A stretch of 12,020 bases of DNA, taken from positions 1 through 12,020 of the forward strand of contig JARWMV010000222.1 in assembly GCA_030998015.1 (NCBI GenBank). Direction: 5' to 3'. The notes below the pieces were generated by a model. That model was not told the DNA's origin and did no database searches. It was given only the letters and a program-made list of their open reading frames with translations. Shown in pieces: positions 6,163 to 12,020 of this stretch; positions within the stretch are counted from its first letter, which is position 1; each line of letters starts with the position of its first letter. This DNA is from Ceratorhiza oryzae-sativae. Its lineage: Eukaryota; Basidiomycota; Agaricomycetes; Cantharellales; Ceratobasidiaceae. The position numbers and the translations under genes were made by a program.

Positions 6163-6951
6163 TTAGCTAGATTTTTTTTTAAGTCTATAGTACTTACAAA
6201 TTAATTTTAGTCCATATTCGCTTCGAATAGCTGTTTTTATTCGATATTGACCCAAAACAGATTTTAGTTTATGATTGTTTCGAATAACTGTTCTTAGCAC
6301 AGAAAAATTTTGAATTTTTTCTTCTAGTCCATAATAGTTTCGAATAGCTTCAATTAGATAATAATCATGATTTTGAGCAATACTGAAAGAATAATTTCCC
6401 CGAACACGACTACTGAACGAGCCCTCAGATTCTATAAATCCTGCTAGCCATTCCTGGAAATAGCTAGGAAGTGTAGCATCTGTAAATAGAGGTATAATTG
6501 AATCTCGATCTTTGTATTTTAGTCCTCGTTCAATAAAGTATTGATCTATATCAGGATTAAGTAAATATTTTTTAAAGAAGTTATATTGAAGTCTCATACG
6601 ACTAGTTAGAGGTAGATACTCATCAAGTAAAGGTAGAATAGTCTGATAAAATGTATTTTTATCATTTACAACCCATTGTACATAGCCTGAGTTTTTTTTG
6701 CTACCTCGGTTAACAGAACCACCATATGCTTTAGCGATAACACTAAGCATTTCATAGTTAAGTGGTTTATCTGCGAGTTTAACAACTAATCGAAATTGTA
6801 ATATTTTTTTACGCCAGTGGTTAACTTGGAGACTACCGACTCCGTCTATGAGACCAACTGTGAAAGGAGCGAGTTGTTTATTGGAAAGAATTCGTGGTGA
6901 CTTAAGTGTTTGACCAGCAATGATAAAGTTGCTAGCAACGTTTAGACAAGT
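6163..6951 (-). CDS. LAGLIDADG homing endonuclease of intron iD, in frame with exon c
   Basis: The ORF continues without a stop from cox1 exon c (ANASLDVALHD) into the intron and ends at TAA (6163-6165). About 262 intron-coded residues carry two LAGLIDADG-type motifs, TVGLIDGVGSLQV near the N-terminus and EWLAGFIESEGSFSS about 130 residues later. Such proteins cut the intronless cox1 allele to spread the intron, and some act as maturases; translation as an exon fusion followed by proteolysis is the usual route. It is the only HEG in the window with an unbroken frame. The acidic residues expected in both motifs (D and E) are present. The C-terminus is unusual: three roughly 20-residue degenerate repeats (6207-6360) replace the family's usual ending, so activity is uncertain. 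Confidence 0.85.
   Translation of the reverse strand, partial: TCLNVASNFIIAGQTLKSPRILSNKQLAPFTVGLIDGVGSLQVNHWRKKILQFRLVVKLADKPLNYEMLSVIAKAYGGSVNRGSKKNSGYVQWVVNDKNTFYQTILPLLDEYLPLTSRMRLQYNFFKKYLLNPDIDQYFIERGLKYKDRDSIIPLFTDATLPSYFQEWLAGFIESEGSFSSRVRGNYSFSIAQNHDYYLIEAIRNYYGLEEKIQNFSVLRTVIRNNHKLKSVLGQYRIKTAIRSEYGLKLICKYYRLKKKSS
6207..6360 (-). repeat. degenerate tandem repeat in the C-terminus of the iD endonuclease
   Basis: Three plus-strand units start at about 6207, 6264 and 6324 with TTAG or CTAG, and each contains TTCGAATA(G/A)CT. In the protein they read EAIRNYYGLE, TVIRNNHKLK and TAIRSEYGLK, spaced 19 to 20 residues apart. Confidence 0.6.
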
Positions 6952-7001
6952 ATCGTGTAGAGCCACATCTAGTGAAGCATTAGCAAGAACAATTCCTGTT
7001 A
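6952..7001 (-). CDS. cox1: cytochrome c oxidase subunit I, exon c (50 nt)
   Basis: It encodes (L)TGIVLANASLDVALHD, the conserved COX1 segment just before the [13 protein letters not shown] block. Boundaries come from both joins. Exon b ends GGGT and this exon starts TAACAGG, giving GGLTG. It ends CACGAT and exon d starts ACATAC, giving HDTY. Both flanking introns then end in G and follow an exonic T, as expected for group I introns. The microexon is continuous with the endonuclease ORF of intron iD. Confidence 0.93.
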
Positions 7002-7189
7002 CAAAATTATAATCTTTCATAACTAAAAAAGTAACCTTTGTACGGAGTTTGTAATTCTATATTTTTCTGGATAATAGTATGGCTTATACCCAGTTCTTTT
7101 GAGGCAATCAATATCCCATCATATCGTCTAATAAATTCTTTTTGAGAATTAAATAAGAAAATAGCTTTTCTAATATGAGAACTGTTTTT

Positions 7190-7446
7190 CATACCCCCGC
7201 TTAGGGTCAACCAGCATTGTATTTATATATAAATACATGCTGTTGACCCGAGGGGTATGGTTATCGAGGCCGCGTTCGCGGCGAGGTATTGCGAGGTACC
7301 CTGGAACTTTAAGTTCCAGGGTACCTCGGAATCAGACGCCGCGCGCACGCCAGGGCCGCCTTGGCTTGATTATTGACCTTAAGGTCAATATGAGCCAAGC
7401 TTGCTTGGCTTAAGCCAAGGCGTTCGCAGGCGTGCACGGGTCATAT
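7190..7446 (-). mobile_element. Z composite palindromic element, copy 3 (257 bp)
   Basis: Near-identical to 1739-1995 and in the same orientation. It interrupts the GIY-YIG gene between KVILDM and KNSSHIRK. On the minus strand TATG occurs at both junctions, and removing Z with one TATG gives ...GAT ATG AAA AAC in frame. This supports insertion at TATG with a 4-bp duplication or a matching terminal sequence. Confidence 0.88.
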
Positions 7447-7504
7447 CTAAAATAACTTTTTGGCCTTCCTTTGAGTTATAATCTGAAATTAGAGGTGTAT
7501 CTCC

Positions 7505-7676
7505 CCGCGCGCGTTAGTTGCTGGTGGGACTTGTCCCACCAACCAACGTGAGCAATCGCAACCGTTTGCGATTGCTAGTGCGCGGCATAATATCGATATT
7601 TAGCCGCCGGCTGAAAATGACGAACGGTCGTCATTTTCTACGAGGGAATCTTTAGGATTCCCTCTAACGCCGGCGG
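7505..7676 (-). mobile_element. twin-Y element, copy J (172 bp)
   Basis: Full-length copy in the GIY-YIG gene between EWYFSS and DTPLISDY. Exact removal leaves a one-base offset, so either the target lost bases or the border is one base wider. Confidence 0.93.
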
Positions 7677-7846
7677 GCATACTTGAAAAATACCACTCTC
7701 CTCTGAATAAAGATTCATTTTTTATAGAATTTGTTATTGTAGAAGAATTAGCATTTATAAGATCTGCCAAGGCTCTAACTGAAGGGCATATCATAACTAA
7801 CTGGCGTAAAGAATTATAAATATATAACCGGCGACCCCCGACATTG

Positions 7847-8068
7847 CCGCGCGCGTTAGTTGCTGGTGGGACTTGTCCCACCAACCAACGTGAGCAATCG
7901 CAACCGTTTGCGATTGCTAGTGCGCGGCATAATATCGATATTTAGCCGCCGGCTGAAAATGACGAACGGTCGTCATTTTCTACGAGGGAATCTTTATGGG
8001 AGGTAGCCTGGACCATGAGACTCATGGTCAAGGCTACCTCATCTGAGGATTCCCTCTAACGCCGGCGG
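7847..8068 (-). mobile_element. twin-Y element, copy K (222 bp, nested palindrome at 7996-8045)
   Basis: It carries the same 50-bp insertion as G and H, reversed along with the element. It sits at the centre of a larger imperfect dyad: GACATTGC on its left and GGCATTACAAT on its right, continuing outward in the 8069-8341 cluster. So it is itself nested in another foldback. Confidence 0.94.
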
Positions 8069-8341
8069 GCATTACAATATCGGGGGGCAGACGGTGCGGC
8101 CGAGAATGCTTTGCATTCTTACCCCTGCCAAGACGTGCGCTAAAGCGCAGTTGCCTAGGCAGGGCGAGTACCGTCGACGGTGACCCCCAATAATTGCAAT
8201 GTCGCCATTGACCCCCCACGCATCGGCTAAATCTTAGGTGTAAACCAAGATTTCAGCCGATGCGCGTAGACCCCCAACAAGGCAATGGCCTCCCAATGCG
8301 TCACAAACGCATTGGGGGGGTAAGATTTGCGAAGGCAAATC
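8069..8341. repeat. nested foldback cluster beside copy K
   Basis: A Y has closing stem GACGGT (8090-8095)/ACCGTC (8170-8175), arm AGAATGC/GCATTCT, and the recurrent CCCTGCC-type arm. Around it, ATTACAATATCGGGGG pairs imperfectly with CCCCCAATAATTGCAAT. Then come the CATCGGCT...AGCCGATG hairpin (8220-8263; same arm as 4396-4432), a CCCAATGCGT/ACGCATTGGG hairpin (about 8292-8316) and GATTTGC/GCAAATC (8324-8341). The cluster separates the NUMOD3 and NUMOD1 parts of the GIY-YIG gene and contains no endonuclease sequence. Confidence 0.78.
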
Positions 8342-8786
8342 TACATCGATTCTCGAGGGAGGGAATGCTGAATTAGCCTTGCTAATTTTTAGTTTAGATT
8401 CCTCAGAATGACTTTTCCCGTAAAAATGATTATTTTCTCCAGTTAATGACTCAGCTATTAAAGATTTAGTTTCATCTGAATGAATTCTATTTTTAGCTAA
8501 TTCTGACATCAACTCTTTAGTTGATTCAGTATGTTTATAACCTAAAGAAGAATAACCTTGTTTCAATACATTGTAATAAGGCAACAATTGAGTTATCCAT
8601 GCAGTTTCTCGTACATTGACTGTCTCAGTGTCTGTGTATTCTACAATTAAAACAGCAAATTTGTGTTGTCCATATTTTGACAATGCTTTAATTATTGGCA
8701 TGTTTGCGTTTTGAGCTTGACTTAAGAAAGAATTATTTAAATAATTTCTCATTCTTACTGCTAAGTTAGAGGAACTTCCAACATAG

Positions 8787-8899
8787 CAATGGCCTCCCAA
8801 TGCGTTACCAAGCCTGTAAGGCACGCCCTACGGGCCAACGTATTGGGAGAGCCATTACCCCCCCAAACAATGCAGCATAGCTGCATCAGTTTGGGGGGT
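8787..8899. mobile_element. 113-bp palindromic insertion in the GIY-YIG motif
   Basis: CAATGG occurs at 8787-8792 and again at 8900-8905, flanking one repeat length. The insert holds CCCAATGCGTT...CCAACGTATTGGGAG and a CCCCCCAAAC...GTTTGGGGGG hairpin with inner TGCAGC/GCTGCA. Removing 113 bp restores NLTNDHCYVGSSSNL in perfect frame across the GIY...YVG active-site strand. The 6-bp repeat looks like a target duplication, although GCAATGGCC also belongs to related palindromes. Confidence 0.82.
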
Positions 8900-9083
8900 C
8901 AATGGTCATTAGTCAAATTAACTAAACAATAAACTCCCACTTTACCATTATTCTCTTTGATTAAGGATGTTCTATCATCTGAGAAATTTGTATAAACTTT
9001 AGCTGGCTTTATCTCTTCAACTAATTTAGTTAAAAAACTAGTAGAACACAATAAACCTTCAAAAGAATTATTATAACCCCCGC

Positions 9084-9219
9084 TAATCGATACCCCTGCC
9101 AAGACGTGCGCTAAAGCGCAGTTCTCTAGGCAGGGTGTAGATTTGCCTTCGCAAATCATCGATTAGTGGGAGCCCTCCGCGCTTAGGCCGCCCTGCGGGC
9201 GATCAAAGAGCGCGGAGGG
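9084..9219 (-). repeat. X module, copy 2
   Basis: Inverted near-identical copy of 3921-4055: Y with TAATCGAT (9084-9091)/ATCGATTA (9158-9165) closing stem, GATTTGC and CCCTGCC arms, then the CCCTCCGCGC hairpin (9173-9219). It splits the GIY-YIG gene between VEEILF and NNSFEG. Confidence 0.85.
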
Positions 9220-9266
9220 AATAAAATCTCCTCTACAAAATATTGTTGAGGTAGGTTAGTTATAAT

Positions 9267-9461
9267 TTTGGACTATATCTTATCTTCATAAAAACATTGA
9301 TGACCCCGCATAGTCTCTGAGAAAATTTGTTAATTTGTATTTTATTTTCTGCTGATAGCTCATTTCTTACTAAAAAGTTTTTACTCTTAAATGGAGTATC
9401 TTTAGCTTCATGAATTTTCCAGCATAAAGAGGTCTTTATAGAGGGCTAGAGGGAAATGTTA
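9267..9461 (-). ncRNA. catalytic core of group I intron iC
   Basis: On the minus strand, TTCTCAGAGACTATGCGGGG (9303-9322) matches the conserved R segment, and AAGATATAGTCC (about 9270-9281) is the classic S segment; together they form P7. This is typical of class IB introns. The core precedes the HEG, so the ORF occupies the peripheral region after P7. Confidence 0.8.
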
Positions 9462-9547
9462 ACCCTCCTATTGTGAATAGAGCTACGAACCCTAAAGCGA
9501 ATACCATAGGTGTTGTGTATCGAATAGACCCACCGTAGCATGTTGCT
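9462..9547 (-). CDS. cox1: cytochrome c oxidase subunit I, exon b (86 nt)
   Basis: It encodes (L)[13 protein letters not shown], then [15 protein letters not shown], the conserved COX1 stretch between the SWL and TGxVLAN blocks. Upstream, CT of exon a joins A of this exon as a Leu codon, and intron iB ends in G. Downstream it ends GGGT, and intron iC follows. Frame and conservation are intact. Confidence 0.94.
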
Positions 9548-10069
9548 CGTGGTTTGACCTTTAAACTTCTCAGTTTCAGCTAGTCTATAATCTCAGTATA
9601 AAAATGAATTAAATTAAAACATATATAATTATACCTATTCAGGGGTTAACCTGAAAACCGTCACCGGTGAAACGGACCATTCCTTGTAAACTCATATATA
9701 AACCATGCCTGGTTAGGCCTGATGATTTCCTCAGGACTCTGAAAGGAGCCCTTCAGGATTTAACCAACCAAAACCACCCCCAAACATATGCAGCGTAGCT
9801 GCACATGTTTGGGGGTGTTTTTGGAAATAATTTACACTTAGAAATTCATGTGGCGTCTGGCCTCTACGCTTTTACACTAAAAGTTTCCTAATAGTGACTT
9901 AGTTCGACGATAGTCTTATATTTATTTAATTCTAAATATAAGATTTCCCTCGAGTTTGCCACATCCGAATTGTCGACCAATCTCTTCAATTAACACGTAT
10001 CTATATTTATCTGCCCTAAATGCAGGTTTTATTGTTATTTATGCGTTAGTGGTAATAACCTACTAACTC
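9548..10069 (-). ncRNA. catalytic core region of group I intron iB
   Basis: On the minus strand, GGAATGGTCCG (9673-9683) is the S-like segment, matching ATATGGTCCG in intron iD. A GTAGAGGCCA segment (about 9858-9868) is also shared with iD. A CACCGGTG dyad follows the S segment as a P9 candidate. No ORF lies here. Confidence 0.6.
9768..9824. repeat. CCCCCAAACAT hairpin in the iB core
   Basis: A 57-bp foldback: CCAAAA, then CACCCCC, AAACAT and TGCAGC, pairing back as GCTGCA, ATGTTT, GGGGGTG and TTTTGG. It is related to the CCCCCCAAAC...GTTTGGGGGG hairpin in the 8787-8899 insertion. It is probably a peripheral-loop insertion that leaves the ribozyme foldable. Confidence 0.8.
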
Positions 10070-10878
10070 TTATTCAATGTTAAATTTGTATCTCATAGAT
10101 TTATTAATATAAGGTAAAATATGTGGCTGTAATTCTCTCAAAGATTTAGCACCAATATAAATAGTAGGCAAGTTTCTTTGCATATGAATACTACATTTTA
10201 AATCAAATTTAAGTATTAAAATACTAATAATGGATACTACTTCTTGGATAGTAAAGGATTGTGTTTGCAATGTAATACCAGAACCTGTTTTGGTTCCGTC
10301 TCCGCAGATCCAATGAGCTAAAGCCTCATAAGTCAATAAATTATATAAATCCGAAGGCACAACTTTAACATTTTTTTTATAAAAAAGGTCATAGTAATAA
10401 GTAAAACAAGGTAAAGATCTAGTAGCAAAATAAATTCCATAAAACTTACTATTGTTTTAATTTTTGTACCTGAATTTGAGGGTAATTAGAACAATAATGA
10501 GAAAACTTATTATAAACATCTAAAAAGTATTCTATTTTATCCAAAGATTGTTTAAAAAAGAATCTGGTATTACCCGATTTACTAATACTCAACCATCCGT
10601 CTGAAATTAAAATACCCACTAAGATAGATTCTAATTCATATTTTTTACCTGCAGTAGCTAAATCTGGAAATTTAACCATATGTCTAACTATTGAGGTGTA
10701 TGTTGGATAACCTACAGTGCTTGATAAATTTGACCCATAAACAACTAGGTCTTTACACTTATTGTTAGAAGGTAAATAGTTTCTATTTGATCTAGGGAAT
10801 CTTTCCAATAGATTTGTTGCTGTTAAAAATTTGTTGACAATTCGGCTGGCCAAATTTCTCTTGCTGAAGGAGAATGAC
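10070..10878 (-). pseudogene. LAGLIDADG_2 homing endonuclease of intron iB, one frameshift
   Basis: The reading frame runs on from exon a (FSWL) into the intron. Motif 1 is SILVGILISDGWLSISKSG, followed by the FFFKQSLDKIEYFLDVYNKF helix. At a TAG (10449-10451) the frame breaks. A +1 shift just before it continues with SKFYGIYFATRSLPCF, YYYDLFYKKNVKVVP and motif 2 ALAHWICGDGTKTGSG, to a TAA at 10070. Without that one base the protein would be a normal-length family member. The break may be a real decay mutation, a sequencing error, or programmed frameshifting. It is very similar to the endonuclease of intron iA. Confidence 0.82.
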
Positions 10879-10923
10879 AGCCATGAGAAGATTTTAATTC
10901 CTGTAGGAACCGCAATAATCATT
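10879..10923 (-). CDS. cox1: cytochrome c oxidase subunit I, exon a (about 45 nt)
   Basis: It encodes (T)MIIAVPTGIKIFSW(L), a highly conserved COX1 segment. The 3' end (TGGCT) is secure from the join to exon b. The 5' end is less sure: I placed it after TTTCAC, so that the exon starts A ATG ATT and the group II intron ends AC. An alternative end at CTAT (exon from 10928) fits the domain VI tail better but gives a COX1 sequence with missing residues. Confidence 0.85.
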
Positions 10924-10976
10924 GTGAAATAGAAGATTAACCCCAACATAAAGTCATTAGTTAAAAATCCTTTCCC

Positions 10977-11010
10977 AAACCGTACGTGATAGTTTCCCAT
11001 CATACGGCTT
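10977..11010 (-). ncRNA. group II intron domain V
   Basis: Exactly 34 nt. Lower stem AAGCCGTA/TACGGTTT contains the AGC catalytic triad; a 2-nt CG bulge follows; upper stem TGATGG/CTATCA is capped by a GAAA tetraloop. Every diagnostic feature of domain V is present. Confidence 0.93.
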
Positions 11011-11389
11011 TCCAAAGATAGAGAACATAAAAATAAGATTCTATCTTCTGTTTTCCTTCAATATTTCACCCCGGGGGAAAAATACCTAATACGAAAACTC
11101 CGTTATCTCAGTTCTTTACAAAACCCAGATAATCCCAAGTTCTTATTTAAACCCCATTTATATCTTTTTAGGCAGCCAATAACCCGGTAAGGAATTCTTT
11201 TTGATTATACTCTGCTACTTGCATAATCCTTATAAATCGGGTATATTTTTTCTGGCTTCGTTTTCCTTGCCATGAAGATCGTAGCTCGGGAATGACATTA
11301 TCTAAAATACTAGATTTAATTCCCTTTTTAAACATGCTGTTGTCAGTGTAAAGTTAGCCCTTACTACCTAAGTTTAATGCTTTACATCA

Positions 11390-12020
11390 CTAAGATATTT
11401 TATATAAAAATCTATTTGAAAAATAAGGTTTAATGTTTGGTATAATTTTACTTAATTCCGAATTATTAATATAAATTCTATAATTTTTTTTTCTTTTTGA
11501 ATTGTGGATTTAATATCAAATTTGATTAATAGAATATTCATCAATAAAACTACTTCTTGAATAGTAAAGTTATCCGTACACAAAGTAATACCTTTATTTT
11601 TTTTAGCTCCATCTCCCTGGATCCAATGAGCTAAAGCAATATAATCAAGATATTCAAATAACTCAGGTTTAACACATTTAATGTTTTTTATGTTTTTCCC
11701 CATAGATGGTTGAGATTTATAAAATAAGTTATAAATTTCATTTAAACAATCTAACTGTCTAGTTTCAAACTGTATAGCATGGAATAATTTCCCTCTAGTT
11801 GTAGTTTGACAAGTAAAGGGAAAATTTGAACATAAAACAGAAATAAGGTTAAAAACATACCATAAATATTCAAAGTTCCCAATTGATTGTTTAAATCCTA
11901 TTCTAGGATTCCATCCTTCTCTTTTTTGCAACCATGCATCTGAAAGAAGAATTCCAACTAGAATACTTTTAATATTAGGAGTTAATTGAATTTGATTTCT
12001 TTCTATTTTAGTTAATTTTG
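11390..12020 (-). pseudogene. LAGLIDADG_2 homing endonuclease of intron iA (5' partial, one frameshift)
   Basis: It is open from the window edge. Motif 1 is SILVGILLSDAWLQK, then GFKQSIGNFEYLWYVF, the conserved EIYNLFYKSQPS region, motif 2 ALAHWIQGDGAKKNKG, and FTIQEVVLLMNILLIKFD. The frame ends early at 11452. One base short in a run of nine T (plus strand, 11484-11492) explains this: adding one A gives NYRIYINNSELSK, then IIPNIKPYFSNRFLYKIS and TAG (11390-11392), the normal family ending. A homopolymer sequencing error is as likely as a true mutation. The neighbouring iB endonuclease is a close relative (FTIQEVV...ILxxKFD in both). Confidence 0.82.

Larger units (their letters stand above)
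2863..6951 (-). other. group I intron iD of cox1, composite, 4.1 kb
   Basis: The intron lies between HD and TYYVVAHF of COX1. It begins ACTTGT after an exon T and ends AAAAAG. From 5' to 3' (minus strand) it holds an intact LAGLIDADG HEG continuous with exon c (6163-6951), a GC-palindrome cluster (5842-6004), the foreign U2 unit with its leader (5824-3583), and the ribozyme core with twin-Y copy D inside it. Its size, and the presence of two unrelated HEGs of which one carries its own leader, indicate a unit inserted into a once smaller intron. Splicing has not been shown. The conserved exon joins are the evidence that it is removed. Confidence 0.85.
7007..9266 (-). pseudogene. GIY-YIG homing endonuclease with NUMOD3 and two NUMOD1 domains, broken by palindromes
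   Basis: This is the homing endonuclease of intron iC. Pieces in order: ITNLPQQYFVEEILF (9220-9266); NNSFEGLLCSTSFL to GVYCLVNLTNDH (8900-9080); CYVGSSSNLAVRMRNYL to ISKANS (about 8351-8786), with catalytic-type Arg and the Glu of VRETAWITQLLPYYN, and a NUMOD3 motif GENNHFYGKSHSEESK; GRRLYIYNSLRQL to GEWYFSS (7677-7846, NUMOD1); DTPLISDYNSKEGQ (7447-7504); RKAIFLFNSQKEF to GYFFSYERL and TAA (7007-7189, second NUMOD1). Insertions are X2, a 113-bp palindrome inside the GIY...YVG motif, a 0.5-kb cluster with copy K, copy J, and Z. Outside them the coding sequence is well preserved at about 350 residues, so the invasions look recent. No clear ATG start is seen after the core. Confidence 0.85.
7002..9461 (-). 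other. group I intron iC of cox1, 2.46 kb
   Basis: It lies between GG(L) and TGIVLAN of COX1, beginning TAACATTTCC after GGGT and ending TTTTG. The core is packed at the 5' side (9267-9461), and a GIY-YIG HEG fills the rest almost to the 3' splice site; the HEG stop lies five bases before the intron end. At least six palindromic insertions enlarge it. Confidence 0.88.
9548..10878 (-). other. group I intron iB of cox1, 1.33 kb
   Basis: It starts GTCATTCTCC after exonic TGGCT and ends ACCACG before AGCAACATGC. The HEG is at the 5' end in frame with exon a, and the core is at the 3' end (9548-10069). No twin-Y or Z copy is present; only one CCCCCAA-type hairpin (9768-9824) lies in a peripheral part of the core. 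Confidence 0.88.
10924..12020 (-). other. group II intron iA of cox1 (5' end outside window)
   Basis: A canonical domain V (10977-11010) lies 53 nt before exon a, followed by a stem (AAGGAT...ATCTT with TTAAC/GTTAA, about 10932-10974) in the domain VI position. This identifies a group II intron. It encodes a LAGLIDADG HEG rather than a reverse transcriptase. Between the HEG stop and domain V (11011-11389) there is no cox1 exon, ORF or twin-Y copy; it is presumably ribozyme structure. Confidence 0.82.

Noticed and set aside
274..8068. Twin-Y as an inverted-repeat DNA transposon.
   Set aside because: There is no transposase ORF, no common terminal inverted repeat between its two ends (CCGCCGG against CCGCGC), and no consistent target duplication.
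8034..8219. Minus-strand ORF of 61 residues.
   Set aside because: It lies wholly within the foldback cluster and the edge of twin-Y copy K; translation reflects palindrome sequence only.

Overview
This window looks like a piece of a fungal mitochondrial genome. It covers the 3' half of cox1 (cytochrome c oxidase subunit I), read on the minus strand. The exon sequences are AT-rich, encode a conventional fungal COX1 ending in LPVQS, and are interrupted by self-splicing introns that carry homing endonuclease genes (HEGs). The lineage cannot be fixed from one gene. An intron-rich early-diverging fungus (Glomeromycotina, Mortierellomycotina or chytrid type) fits, but a basidiomycete is not excluded.

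Layout, in cox1 order (high to low coordinates). iA (10924 to beyond 12020) is the end of an intron with a textbook group II domain V, and it carries a LAGLIDADG HEG. Exon a is 10879-10923. iB (9548-10878) is a group I intron whose LAGLIDADG HEG is in frame with exon a. Exon b is 9462-9547. iC (7002-9461) is a group I intron with a GIY-YIG/NUMOD HEG. Exon c is 6952-7001. iD (2863-6951) is a 4.1-kb group I intron with a LAGLIDADG HEG in frame with exon c; a second, foreign HEG unit (U2) lies inside it. Exon d is 2380-2862 and ends the gene. Downstream lies another HEG unit (U1, 94-1714). U1 and U2 both start with degenerate cox1 coding sequence fused to a LAGLIDADG HEG, behind a shared leader.

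The striking content is an invasion of GC-rich palindromic DNA. Eleven copies of one 172-bp element, called here twin-Y, are present. Each copy is two three-way-junction foldbacks (a closing stem plus two hairpin arms) joined by an AT linker with its own 12-bp palindrome. Three copies carry the same extra 50-bp palindrome in the tip loop of one arm. Other foldback modules (Z, X, the CCCTGCC arm family and CCCCCAA hairpins) are nested in one another. Nearly all of them sit inside HEG coding sequence. Reading across exact removals restores the HEG frame at several sites (twin-Y copies F, H and I, and a 113-bp insertion in the GIY-YIG motif). No cox1 exon in the window is hit.

None of the palindromic elements encodes a protein. 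How they move, and whether the broken HEGs are dead or are repaired at RNA or translation level, cannot be read from the sequence. Copies sharing a nested insertion, empty/filled module pairs and insertions in dyad centres all suggest copying into hairpin tips.
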